Assembly: GCF_900113285.1 (NCBI RefSeq)
Contig: NZ_FOOT01000002.1
Location: 372,001-436,000 of the forward strand
Reading direction: 5' to 3'
From: Pontibacter chinhatensis
GTDB lineage: Bacteria; Bacteroidota; Bacteroidia; Cytophagales; Hymenobacteraceae
Length of the DNA: 64,000 nucleotides
Numbering within the stretch: the stretch's first letter is position 1; the number at the start of each line of letters is the position of its first letter. The notes under the pieces were generated by a model that worked only from the letters and a program-made list of their open reading frames with translations, made no database searches and was not told where the DNA came from. Both the position numbers and the translations under genes were made by a program. Below are positions 56,565 to 64,000 of this stretch, one piece after another.

Positions 56565-57830
56565 TTAATGCACTAAAGCTACCTCCTGCTGCTTCACAGC
56601 CATATTGCGGTAGGCAAAGTATAAAACAAACAAAAAGCACACGGCCGGCACCAGGTAAGCCACCCGGATATTATAGCTGTCGGACACGCCGCCCATCACT
56701 ACCGGCAGAATCGCGCCCCCCACAATCGACATGATCAGCAGCGACGAAGCCTGTTTGGTTTTGGCGCCCAGCCCCTGTATACTCAGCGAGAAAATGGTCG
56801 GGAACATGATAGACATGAAGAACTGCACCCCCATCAGGGCATAGATAGACACGTAGCCGCTGGCCGCCACGGCTGCCACCGTAAGCAGGAAGCAAAGCAC
56901 AGCGTAAATCGCCAACAGCCTGGCCGGAGGTATAAACCGCATCAGGAAAGTGCCTACGAAGCGCCCGATCATAAAACCGAAAAGCGCCACGGCCAGCAGC
57001 ATGGCAGCTGTTTTCTCGCCAACCCCGGCAGCACTGCCCGAAAAGCGGATAAAGAAACTGGCAATGCATACCTGCGCGCCCACATAGAAGAACTGGGTCA
57101 CCACGCCCAGCATCAGGTTACGCTTCTTGAGGATACTTTCCCCGCTACCCGTTTCTGCTACCTCTTCCTCTTCTTGTATCTCGGGCAGCGGCACCCGCCA
57201 CAGCACCAGCGCCACTGCCAGCACCACCAGCCCGATGATCAGGTAAGGCACCTGCACGCTGGAAGCCTCCAGGTCGAGGTAAGCAGTTACCTCACTGGCC
57301 GGCATGGCAGCCAGTTCTTCGTCGGTATAAGAGGTGCCGGAAAGTATGAAAACGCCTCCCATCAGCGGGGCCAGCGTGGCGGCAAGTCCGTTAAACGATT
57401 GGGAGAAGTTAAGGCGTTGGGTGGCAGTTTCCGGTGAGCCAAGCACCGTGACATAAGGGTTGGCCGCCGTTTCCAGAAACGTAAGTCCGCTGGCGATGAC
57501 AAAGAGGGCGCCCAGGAAAAAACCGAACATCCGAAGTTCCGCTGCCGGGTAAAACAGGAAAGCGCCCACTGCAAACAGCACCAGCCCCAGTACAATGCCG
57601 CTCTTATAGCCAAAACGCCTCATAAAGTAGCCCGCAGGCAGCGCCATCAAAAAGTAAGCGATAAAGAAGGCCGAGTCAATAAAAGCCGACTGCACATCCG
57701 TCAGCTGACAAGCCTTTTTCAGGTGCGGGATAAGGATGGGGTTCAGGTTGTGGGCAAAGCCCCAGAGAAAAAACAGCGAGGTGATAAGTATAAAAGGCAG
57801 GAAGTACCTGTTCTTTTTGGCTGCTTGCAT
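56565..57830 (-). CDS. fucP: L-fucose:H+ symporter
   Basis: A 421-residue MFS protein with twelve predicted helices. The N-terminus (FFLWGFAHNLNPILIPHLKKA, residues about 20-40) with the conserved acidic and Asn residues, FIDSAFFIAYFLMALPAGY and FLETAANPYVTVLGSPETA are hallmarks of FucP. It is the first gene of the fucose operon, followed after 1 bp by the mutarotase. It would bring in L-fucose released by the GH29 and GH95 enzymes. The 5' region contains an AAACGCGTTG palindrome that could be an operator. Confidence 0.9.
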   Translation of the reverse strand: MQAAKKNRYFLPFILITSLFFLWGFAHNLNPILIPHLKKACQLTDVQSAFIDSAFFIAYFLMALPAGYFMRRFGYKSGIVLGLVLFAVGAFLFYPAAELRMFGFFLGALFVIASGLTFLETAANPYVTVLGSPETATQRLNFSQSFNGLAATLAPLMGGVFILSGTSYTDEELAAMPASEVTAYLDLEASSVQVPYLIIGLVVLAVALVLWRVPLPEIQEEEEVAETGSGESILKKRNLMLGVVTQFFYVGAQVCIASFFIRFSGSAAGVGEKTAAMLLAVALFGFMIGRFVGTFLMRFIPPARLLAIYAVLCFLLTVAAVAASGYVSIYALMGVQFFMSIMFPTIFSLSIQGLGAKTKQASSLLIMSIVGGAILPVVMGGVSDSYNIRVAYLVPAVCFLFVLYFAYRNMAVKQQEVALVH

Positions 57831-58116
57831 AGGCTGTAAGTATGGTTAGTTATCTAAACGCGTTGTGGTAGTTCCTGCCGGGGCACGCTGCGTGTGGTGC
57901 CCCTTCCTATATCAACCCCTCCTGTGGCATTTTAGAGGATTAATTCTTTAATTTAAGTATTACATAATCCGTCACCAACAAAATCGGAATATTTTTGGAA
58001 ATATATACTAATTTTATGCTTCCTCAGATACTTTGTGTTCGATAACACAGTTTAATAACAGAAGAAGACAATATTTAAAATCACTAGTAAACAACCACCT
58101 GATAACTCTTTACAAC
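57831..58116. other. Divergent promoter region (fucP / GH20)
   Basis: It contains AACGCGTT (about 57858-57865) close to fucP and TGTGTTCGATAACACA (58034-58049) close to the GH20 gene. The middle is AT-rich. The frame upstream of the GH20 ATG (from TTG 58033) runs through the palindrome and is unlikely to be translated. Confidence 0.6.
58034..58049. promoter_or_regulatory. Candidate operator TGTGTTCGATAACACA before GH20
   Basis: Six perfectly paired positions on each side of a 4-nt centre, 67 bp before the GH20 start. It is similar to the sites ahead of both susC genes. Confidence 0.58.
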
Positions 58117-60468
58117 ATGTATTTTAAGCGTACGATTGCAGCTATTGCCACGTCTGCTTGTGTGATGTCTGGGCTACTGTTCAGCCCGGTGCCTGCCTTT
58201 GCCCAGGCCACCACAGTGCAGCAGCAAACTGTTTCCATTATCCCGCAGCCTGTTAAGTTAACCCAGCAGAGCGGCAGCTTCGCCCTTAACAAGGACACCA
58301 AAATCTTTGTAGATCCGAAAAACGACGAGCTTCGCAAAATCGGGGAGTACCTGGCCAAGAACATTAAGGACATGACCGGCGTGCAGCCGAAGGTAGAGCA
58401 GAAAGCGCCAGCCCAGGGCAGCAGCAACTACCTGCACCTCACGCTCAACACCCCGGTGGACACGCTGGGCGCGGAAGGCTATACGTTGAACGTAACATCT
58501 GACAACATCATACTTGCTGCCAAGGAGCCACATGGCCTTTTCCTGGGCACGCAGACCGTGCGCCAGCTTTTGCCGGCACAGCCCACCAAAGCCCCCGTTA
58601 GCATCCCGGCCCTGGAGGTAGTGGACAAGCCACGCTACCAGTGGCGCGGCATGCACCTGGATGTGGCCCGTCACTTCTTCCCGGTGGAGTTCGTGAAGCA
58701 GTACATCGATTACCTGGCCATGCACAAGATGAACACCTTCCACTGGCACCTGACCGAGGACCAGGGCTGGCGCATCGAGATAAAGAAATACCCGGAGCTG
58801 ACAAAAGTAGGCGCCTGGCGCGACGGTACCCTGATCGGGCACTACAGCGACCAGCCACACAAGTTCACCAACGAGCGCTACGGCGGTTTCTATACCCAGG
58901 AGCAGATAAAGGACGTGGTGAAGTATGCGCAGGAGCGTTACATCACCGTAGTACCGGAAATCGAGATGCCGGGCCACGCGGTGGCGGCGCTTACCACCTA
59001 CCCGCACCTTTCCTGTACCGGCGGCCCTTTTGAGGTAGAGAAGAAATGGGGTGTATTTGACGACATCTTCTGCGCCGGAAACGAACAGACCTTCACTTTC
59101 CTGGAAGACGTGATGACCGAGGTGCTGGCCCTGTTCCCAAGCAAGATTGTGCACATCGGTGGCGACGAGGCACCAAAAACCCGCTGGAAAGAGTGTCCTA
59201 AATGCCAGAAGCGCATCAAAGACGAAGGCCTGAAGGACGAGCACGAGCTGCAAAGCTACTTCATCCAGCGCATGGAGAAATTCCTGAACGCGAAAGGCCG
59301 CACCATCATTGGCTGGGACGAGATACTGGAGGGTGGACTGGCCCCGAACGCGCTCGTGATGAGCTGGAGAGGCACCGAGGGTGGCATTGCCGCCGCCAAG
59401 CAGAAGCATTATGTGGTGATGACACCGAGCTCGCATGTATACTTTGACTACTACCAGGGCGAGCCAAGCCTGGAGCCAACGGCTATCGGAGGCCTGGTAA
59501 CACTGGAGAAAGTATACTCCTTTGAGCCTACGCCAGCAGAGCTGACCGCGGACGAGAAGAAGTACATTCTGGGCGCGCAGGCTAACCTCTGGACCGAGTA
59601 TATCCCAAGCACAGACCACGTGGAGTACATGGTGTTCCCGCGCATCTCTGCGCTGTCGGAAGTGCTCTGGACGCCGGCTGCCCAGAAAAACTGGAACGAC
59701 TTCCAGACCCGCATGCAGCAGCAGTACAAGCGCTACGACCACCTGGGCGTGAACTACGCACGCAGCACCTTCAACGTGAAGCAAAACATCACCGTGGATC
59801 CGGCACAAGGCGTGGCTACAGTAAGCCTGGCGACAGATGCCAAAGGCCCGAAAATCTACTACACGCTGGATGGCTCCGAGCCAACCACTTCTTCGAAGGC
59901 TTACACTGCTCCGTTCCAGCTAAGCAACACAGCTACCATCAAGGCCGCTTCTTTTGACGAGAAGGGCAAAATGCTGGGCAAGGTAAGCAGCCGCGACGTG
60001 AACCAGCACAAGGCGTTCGCACACTCCGTAGAACTGAAGAACGCGCCTCACCGCAACTACACCGCTGCCGGCGGACTGACGCTGGTAGACGGCCAGCTAG
60101 CTAGCAACAGCTTTACCAACGGCCAGTGGCTGGGCTTCCTGGGCGATGATTTCGAGGCGGTGATTGACCTGAAGGAGAAAAAGCCGGTGAACCGTATCAC
60201 CAGTTCTTACCTGCAAACCAAGAACGACGGCATTCAGCTGCCGGCACAGGTAGAGTTTGCCGTTTCCAAGAATGGTAAGAAGTATAAAACTGTGAAGGTA
60301 GTAACCGAGCTTACCGATAAGCCGGGCGTGTTCAAGGAAGTACTGACGGCAGAGCTTCCGGGCACCAAGGCCCGCTACATCAAGGTAACAGCCAAAAACC
60401 CAATGCCAGGTACCGAGCAGGACAGAAGAAAGGCCTGGATTTTCACCGATGAAATTGTAGTAGAGTAA
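58117..60468 (+). CDS. GH20 beta-N-acetylhexosaminidase, secreted
   Basis: A 783-residue enzyme from the ATG at 58117. The signal peptide is IAAIATSACVMSGLLFSP-type, ending near AFAQA. Domain order: GH20b N-terminal domain (about 40-165), the GH20 barrel (about 170-510) with GMHLDVARHFF, HWHLTEDQGWR and the catalytic pair Asp350-Glu351 in HIGGDEAP, then a chitobiase C-terminal-like beta domain (YYTLDGSEPTTSS), and a final F5/8-type beta-sandwich that may bind carbohydrate. It removes terminal beta-GlcNAc or beta-GalNAc by substrate-assisted catalysis. It diverges from fucP and ends at a terminator. Confidence 0.95.
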   Translation: MYFKRTIAAIATSACVMSGLLFSPVPAFAQATTVQQQTVSIIPQPVKLTQQSGSFALNKDTKIFVDPKNDELRKIGEYLAKNIKDMTGVQPKVEQKAPAQGSSNYLHLTLNTPVDTLGAEGYTLNVTSDNIILAAKEPHGLFLGTQTVRQLLPAQPTKAPVSIPALEVVDKPRYQWRGMHLDVARHFFPVEFVKQYIDYLAMHKMNTFHWHLTEDQGWRIEIKKYPELTKVGAWRDGTLIGHYSDQPHKFTNERYGGFYTQEQIKDVVKYAQERYITVVPEIEMPGHAVAALTTYPHLSCTGGPFEVEKKWGVFDDIFCAGNEQTFTFLEDVMTEVLALFPSKIVHIGGDEAPKTRWKECPKCQKRIKDEGLKDEHELQSYFIQRMEKFLNAKGRTIIGWDEILEGGLAPNALVMSWRGTEGGIAAAKQKHYVVMTPSSHVYFDYYQGEPSLEPTAIGGLVTLEKVYSFEPTPAELTADEKKYILGAQANLWTEYIPSTDHVEYMVFPRISALSEVLWTPAAQKNWNDFQTRMQQQYKRYDHLGVNYARSTFNVKQNITVDPAQGVATVSLATDAKGPKIYYTLDGSEPTTSSKAYTAPFQLSNTATIKAASFDEKGKMLGKVSSRDVNQHKAFAHSVELKNAPHRNYTAAGGLTLVDGQLASNSFTNGQWLGFLGDDFEAVIDLKEKKPVNRITSSYLQTKNDGIQLPAQVEFAVSKNGKKYKTVKVVTELTDKPGVFKEVLTAELPGTKARYIKVTAKNPMPGTEQDRRKAWIFTDEIVVE

Positions 60469-60491
60469 ACAGAATTAAGGTTAAAACCAGT

Positions 60492-60529
60492 GCAGGCCTC
60501 ATTTATCGAAGTGAGGCCTGCCTTTTTTC
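60492..60529 (+). terminator. Terminator after the GH20 gene
   Basis: GCAGGCCTCA (60492-60501) pairs perfectly with TGAGGCCTGC (60512-60521), followed by CTTTTTT. Confidence 0.92.
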
Positions 60530-60634
60530 TGCCATACGCTCTCCCCTAGCAGATTTATACTTACTTTAGTCAGGCGGTTTGGCAAGTATAGCTTACAGCC
60601 GCTGCTACCATCTTAAAACTATACTTTAAAATTC

Positions 60635-62935
60635 ATGTACCTGAAAGCTTTACGAAAGTTCAAAGCTCCTCTGGTGGCGCTGGCATGCATCGCCGCCTCC
60701 TGCACCACCTCCAACCAGCAAGAAAGCAACCCCAACACCCGTTCGCTTACCCAGTATGTTGACCCCTACATCGGTTCCAGCTACCACGGACACGTGTTTG
60801 TGGGCGCTAACGTACCCTTCGGGGCCGTGCAACTGGGACCAACCAACATCACCCAGGGCTGGGACTGGTGCTCCGGCTACCACTACTCCGACTCCACCAT
60901 CATCGGCTTTGCCCATACCCACCTGAGCGGCACCGGCATCGGCGATTTGGGCGATATTTCGGTGATGCCCGTGACAGGCAAGGTGCAGCTGGTGAAAGGA
61001 AGTATAAAAGACCCGAACAGCGGCTACTACTCCCTTTTCTCGCACGACGACGAAACAGTAAAACCGGGCTATTATGCGGTAAAGCTGAAGCGCTACAACA
61101 TCGGGGCTGAGCTGACGGCTACCGAGCGCGTGGGCTTCCACCAGTATACGTTCCCGAAGTCTGACGAGGCCAGCATCATCATTGACCTGAAGGAGGGCAT
61201 CGGCTGGGACTCCCCGACCGAGACCTTTATCGAGCAGCTCAACGACAGCACCCTGGCCGGCTACCGCTTCTCCAAAGGATGGGCCAACGACCAGCGCGTG
61301 TACTTTACCGCCGTGTTCTCCAAGCCAATCGAGAAGTTTGAGAGCTTCCAGGTAGTCGATACAGCCGCCTCCTCGCCTGTTCCTGCCTCCAAGGGCCGGA
61401 TGATTAAAGGCGTGGCACATTTTAAAACTCAGGAAGGCGAAAAGATAAAGCTGAAAGTGGGCATCTCGCCGGTGAGCGCCGAGAATGCGTTTGCCAACAT
61501 TCACGCCGAAGTGCCGCACTGGGATTTTGAGAAAGTGGTGGCCGACGCTGACGCTGCCTGGAACCGCGAGCTGCAGAAAGTACGCATTGCCACGCTGGAT
61601 TCGGTACAGATGCGCACCTTCTACACCGCCCTCTACCACACGCTCATCGCCCCGTCCATCTTCAACGACCACAACGGCGACTACCGCGGCACCGACAAGA
61701 AAGTATACGAGAAGGCCAACTTCACCAACCTGACCACCTTCTCCCTCTGGGACACCTACCGCGCGGCGCACCCGCTCTTCACCATCACGCAGGCCGACCG
61801 TGTGAACGACATGATTAACTCGATGCTGGCCATTTACCAGCAGCAGGGTAAGCTGCCCGTGTGGCACCTGATGGGCAACGAAACCAACACCATGCCGGGC
61901 TACAGTGGCGTGACGGTGGTGGCTGATGCCGTGTTGAAAGGCTTTGACGGTTTTGACCATGAACTGGCCTTTGAGGCCATGAAAGCCACAGCCATGGGCA
62001 ATGAGTTTGGCGTGAATTACGTGAAAGAGCTGGGCTTTATTCCTGCCGATGAGGAAGTGGAAAGCGTGGCCAAAGGTCTGGAGTACGCCATTGCTGACTG
62101 GAGCATCGCGCAGGTGGCCAAAAAACTAGGCAAGCAGGCCGATTACGAATACTTCAGCAAGCGCGGCCGCTACTACGAGAACTACTTCGACAAACAGACC
62201 CGCTTTATGCGCGGCAGAGTTTCTGAGAATGAGTGGCGCACGCCGTTCGATCCGTTTAAATCTACGCACCGCAAGGATGATTATTCCGAAGGCAACTCCT
62301 GGCAGTACACCTGGCTGGTGCCGCAGGACGTGGAAGGCCTGATTAGCCTAATGGGCGGTGAGGAAGCCTTTGCTCAGAAGCTGGACTCGCTGTTCGTAGC
62401 GGAAGGCGACATGGGCGAAGAGGCCTCGAACGACATCACCGGCCTGATTGGGCAGTATGCGCACGGCAACGAGCCAAGCCACCACATCACTTATATGTAC
62501 GCCTACGTGGGCCAGCCCTGGAAAACGGCCGAGAAAGTACGCTTCATTGTGGAGAACTTTTATACTGATAAACCGGACGGATTGATCGGCAACGAGGACG
62601 TGGGCCAGATGTCGGCCTGGTATATTTTCTCTACCCTGGGCTTCTATCCACAAAACCCTGCCAACGGTACTTACGTGTTCGGCAGCCCGGCTGTGCATCA
62701 GGCCACACTTTCCTTACCGAATGGCAACAAGCTGGAGGTTGTGGCCAACAACAACAGCAAGGAGAACAAGTACATCCAAAGTGTTACGTTGGACGGGAAG
62801 CCATACACCAAGTCCTACATCCTGCACAGGGATCTGATAAAGGGCGGCAAACTGGTATTCGAGATGGGCAACACGCCAAGCCCTACCTGGGGCACAGCCA
62901 AAGCAGATCGACCAAAATCCGAGCCTGCCCAGTAA
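60635..62935 (+). CDS. GH92 alpha-mannosidase, lipoprotein
   Basis: A 766-residue GH92 enzyme with a lipobox (IAASC, Cys23), so membrane-anchored, unlike the secreted GH92 at 47904-50189. It has LTQYVDPYIGSSYHGHVFVGANVPFG-type N-terminal strands, NEPSHHITYMYAYVGQPW and GNEDVGQMSAWYIFSTLGFY (about 650-668). Similarity between the two GH92 proteins is confined to these motifs, so they probably have different linkage preferences. It is preceded by its own intergenic region with three heptamer copies and followed by a terminator. Confidence 0.94.
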   Translation: MYLKALRKFKAPLVALACIAASCTTSNQQESNPNTRSLTQYVDPYIGSSYHGHVFVGANVPFGAVQLGPTNITQGWDWCSGYHYSDSTIIGFAHTHLSGTGIGDLGDISVMPVTGKVQLVKGSIKDPNSGYYSLFSHDDETVKPGYYAVKLKRYNIGAELTATERVGFHQYTFPKSDEASIIIDLKEGIGWDSPTETFIEQLNDSTLAGYRFSKGWANDQRVYFTAVFSKPIEKFESFQVVDTAASSPVPASKGRMIKGVAHFKTQEGEKIKLKVGISPVSAENAFANIHAEVPHWDFEKVVADADAAWNRELQKVRIATLDSVQMRTFYTALYHTLIAPSIFNDHNGDYRGTDKKVYEKANFTNLTTFSLWDTYRAAHPLFTITQADRVNDMINSMLAIYQQQGKLPVWHLMGNETNTMPGYSGVTVVADAVLKGFDGFDHELAFEAMKATAMGNEFGVNYVKELGFIPADEEVESVAKGLEYAIADWSIAQVAKKLGKQADYEYFSKRGRYYENYFDKQTRFMRGRVSENEWRTPFDPFKSTHRKDDYSEGNSWQYTWLVPQDVEGLISLMGGEEAFAQKLDSLFVAEGDMGEEASNDITGLIGQYAHGNEPSHHITYMYAYVGQPWKTAEKVRFIVENFYTDKPDGLIGNEDVGQMSAWYIFSTLGFYPQNPANGTYVFGSPAVHQATLSLPNGNKLEVVANNNSKENKYIQSVTLDGKPYTKSYILHRDLIKGGKLVFEMGNTPSPTWGTAKADRPKSEPAQ

Positions 62936-62960
62936 CCCATAAACTCACCCAATAAGGTAT

Positions 62961-62998
62961 AAGCCCTCTGTAGATTTACTATAGAGGGCTTTATTTTT
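62961..62998 (+). terminator. Terminator after the second GH92 gene
   Basis: AAGCCCTCTGTAG pairs with CTATAGAGGGCTT (one wobble pair) and continues into TATTTTTAA. Confidence 0.85.
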
Positions 62999-63043
62999 AA
63001 CTTTATACTTTGAGCAAGACACAGCCATACTTGAAAGTATAAA

Positions 63044-63727
63044 ATGGACCTGCAGACGCACTATAACACGCTTTGGGAGAAATCACGGGCAGGCTTTGAG
63101 GCCGGTAGCTTTAAGCTTGATCCCTGGATTGATAACCCTGCTGACGACAGGCTTGGCATCACCCTGCTGGCGCGTCCCTCCTGTGAGGTAAGAGAGCGCA
63201 TCCGCGCCTTTCTGGACGAGCTGCAACAGGTAGCGCCGGAGCAGTATTTCTATCCCGACACTGATCTGCACATCACCATCCTGTCTATCATTTCCTGCAC
63301 TGCCAGCTTCACACTAAGCGCGGTAAAACCAGCGGATTACGTGCAGTTGCTGGAAAGTATAACCCACCACGCCAGCCCTTTTGAAATTGATATCAACGGC
63401 ATCACCGCCTCCCCAGAAGCTGTCATGGTACAGGGCTTCCCACTGGACAACAGCCTGCAGATGCTTCGGGAAAGTATACGCGCCGCCTTTAGCTCCACCT
63501 CGCTGCTGCAGTCTTTGGACCAGCGCTATACTTTAAAAACCGCTCACGCTACGGTACTCCGGTTCAGGGCACCCGTTCAGCAGCCGGAGAAGCTTTTAAG
63601 GTTACTGGAGAATTATAGAACCTATGATTTCGGCACCTTTGAGGTGGAGGAACTGGAGGTGGTGTACAACGATTGGTACCAGCGGGCGGAGAAAGTAAAG
63701 GTGTTGGGTAGGTTTAAGTTAGGATAA
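63044..63727 (+). CDS. 2H phosphoesterase superfamily protein (2'-5' RNA ligase-like)
   Basis: A 227-residue cytoplasmic protein with the two H-x-T/S motifs of the 2H superfamily: LHITIL (His76, Thr78) and AHATVL (His168, Thr170). The spacing of about 92 residues between motifs is normal. Members hydrolyse or form 2'-5' or cyclic phosphodiester bonds in RNA or small nucleotides; the substrate here is unknown. Four AAGTATA/TATACTT motifs lie within or immediately before the gene, encoding SI, YT and similar pairs. Not obviously tied to glycan use. Confidence 0.82.
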   Translation: MDLQTHYNTLWEKSRAGFEAGSFKLDPWIDNPADDRLGITLLARPSCEVRERIRAFLDELQQVAPEQYFYPDTDLHITILSIISCTASFTLSAVKPADYVQLLESITHHASPFEIDINGITASPEAVMVQGFPLDNSLQMLRESIRAAFSSTSLLQSLDQRYTLKTAHATVLRFRAPVQQPEKLLRLLENYRTYDFGTFEVEELEVVYNDWYQRAEKVKVLGRFKLG

Positions 63728-64000
63728 GTGTATTGCTGCTTCTCCCCCGCTGCTCTCTTCTGGCGCAAGCATCCGCTTGTGCCTTTATATACTTTGGCTA
63801 TACTTCCTGATTTATACTTTCGCTGGCGCGAGCTTGTAGCTCGTGTCTTTTTATACTTTGAGTTGTACTTTCATAGCCGCCGCTTCCTACAACTGGTCAC
63901 AAGTTATCCTTACCGGTTAAAGTTCATCCTCCAGACTTACATACCTATCGTTTCATCTCCTACTTTCTGCCCTCCTAGGCCGGGAGGCCTCGCCTTCGGG
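63728..64000. other. Repeat-rich intergenic end of the window
   Basis: It holds hairpins of the GCGCGAGCTTGTAGCTCG type (about 63825-63845), four TATACTT motifs and the start of repeat copy 4. Confidence 0.7.
63865..64000 (+). repeat. 250-bp dispersed structured repeat, copy 4 (cut by window end)
   Basis: It begins at the TTTCATAGCCGC border and runs to GGCCTCGCCTTCGGG at the last base. Orientation matches copies 1-3. Confidence 0.8.

Overview
The window looks like a chromosomal segment from an aerobic, glycan-degrading member of the Bacteroidota. The closest fit is Cytophagales/Hymenobacteraceae, possibly Pontibacter; the genus is inferred, not proven. Supporting signs are two SusC/SusD pairs with EEVVVVGY TonB boxes, many lipobox and Tat-type signal peptides, GC-rich coding sequence, and a very abundant heptamer AAGTATA/TATACTT in genes and between them. 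No RNA genes, transposases, phage genes or CRISPR arrays were found.

Layout. (1) 1-157 is the tail of a FucP-like sugar transporter, followed by a small STAS-like protein at 479-928. (2) 1007-11887, all on the minus strand, is a ten-gene sugar-oxidation cluster: a GMC flavoprotein with its gluconate-dehydrogenase-type subunit 3, a lipoprotein cytochrome c, a DUF1080 (3-keto-glycoside hydrolase type) lipoprotein, two Gfo/Idh/MocA oxidoreductases, three TIM-barrel isomerases/epimerases and an MFS permease. It resembles the 3-keto-glycoside route of glycoside cleavage, with steps split between periplasm and cytoplasm. (3) 12384-18110 (minus) is a light-signalling pair: a phytochrome photosensory module without an output domain and a CheB-CheR-PAS-histidine kinase fusion. 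(4) 18111-19239 is gene-free and full of repeats. (5) 19240-47218 is a large glycan-utilisation region: GH95, sulfatase, GH2, two SusC/SusD pairs, a formylglycine-generating enzyme, two LacI-type regulators, a nucleotidyltransferase fused to a NahK-like anomeric kinase, a CBM9-like protein, a GH109 and a GH29. (6) 47904-57830 (minus) has a GH92 followed upstream by an oxidative L-fucose operon (symporter, mutarotase, UxaA-type dehydratase, two SDRs, lactonase, FAH-family hydrolase). (7) 58117-63727 has a GH20, a second GH92 and a 2H phosphoesterase.

How it fits together (inference). The enzymes fit a fucosylated, sulfated glycoprotein-type glycan (mucin-like or N-glycan-like). Sulfatase activated by the formylglycine enzyme, the fucosidases, beta-galactosidase, hexosaminidases and mannosidases would release monosaccharides outside the cytoplasm. 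SusC/D would import oligomers, the fucose operon would convert L-fucose to pyruvate and lactate, and the kinase-nucleotidyltransferase fusion would activate a HexNAc or related sugar. Two recurring palindrome families, CAAACGTTTG and TGTGYTCGTnnACA, lie in front of several of these genes and look like LacI-family operators.

The least explained features are the HIP1-like heptamer (about 150 copies by hand count), which also decorates the arms of many hairpins, and a roughly 250-bp structured repeat present four times in the same orientation.
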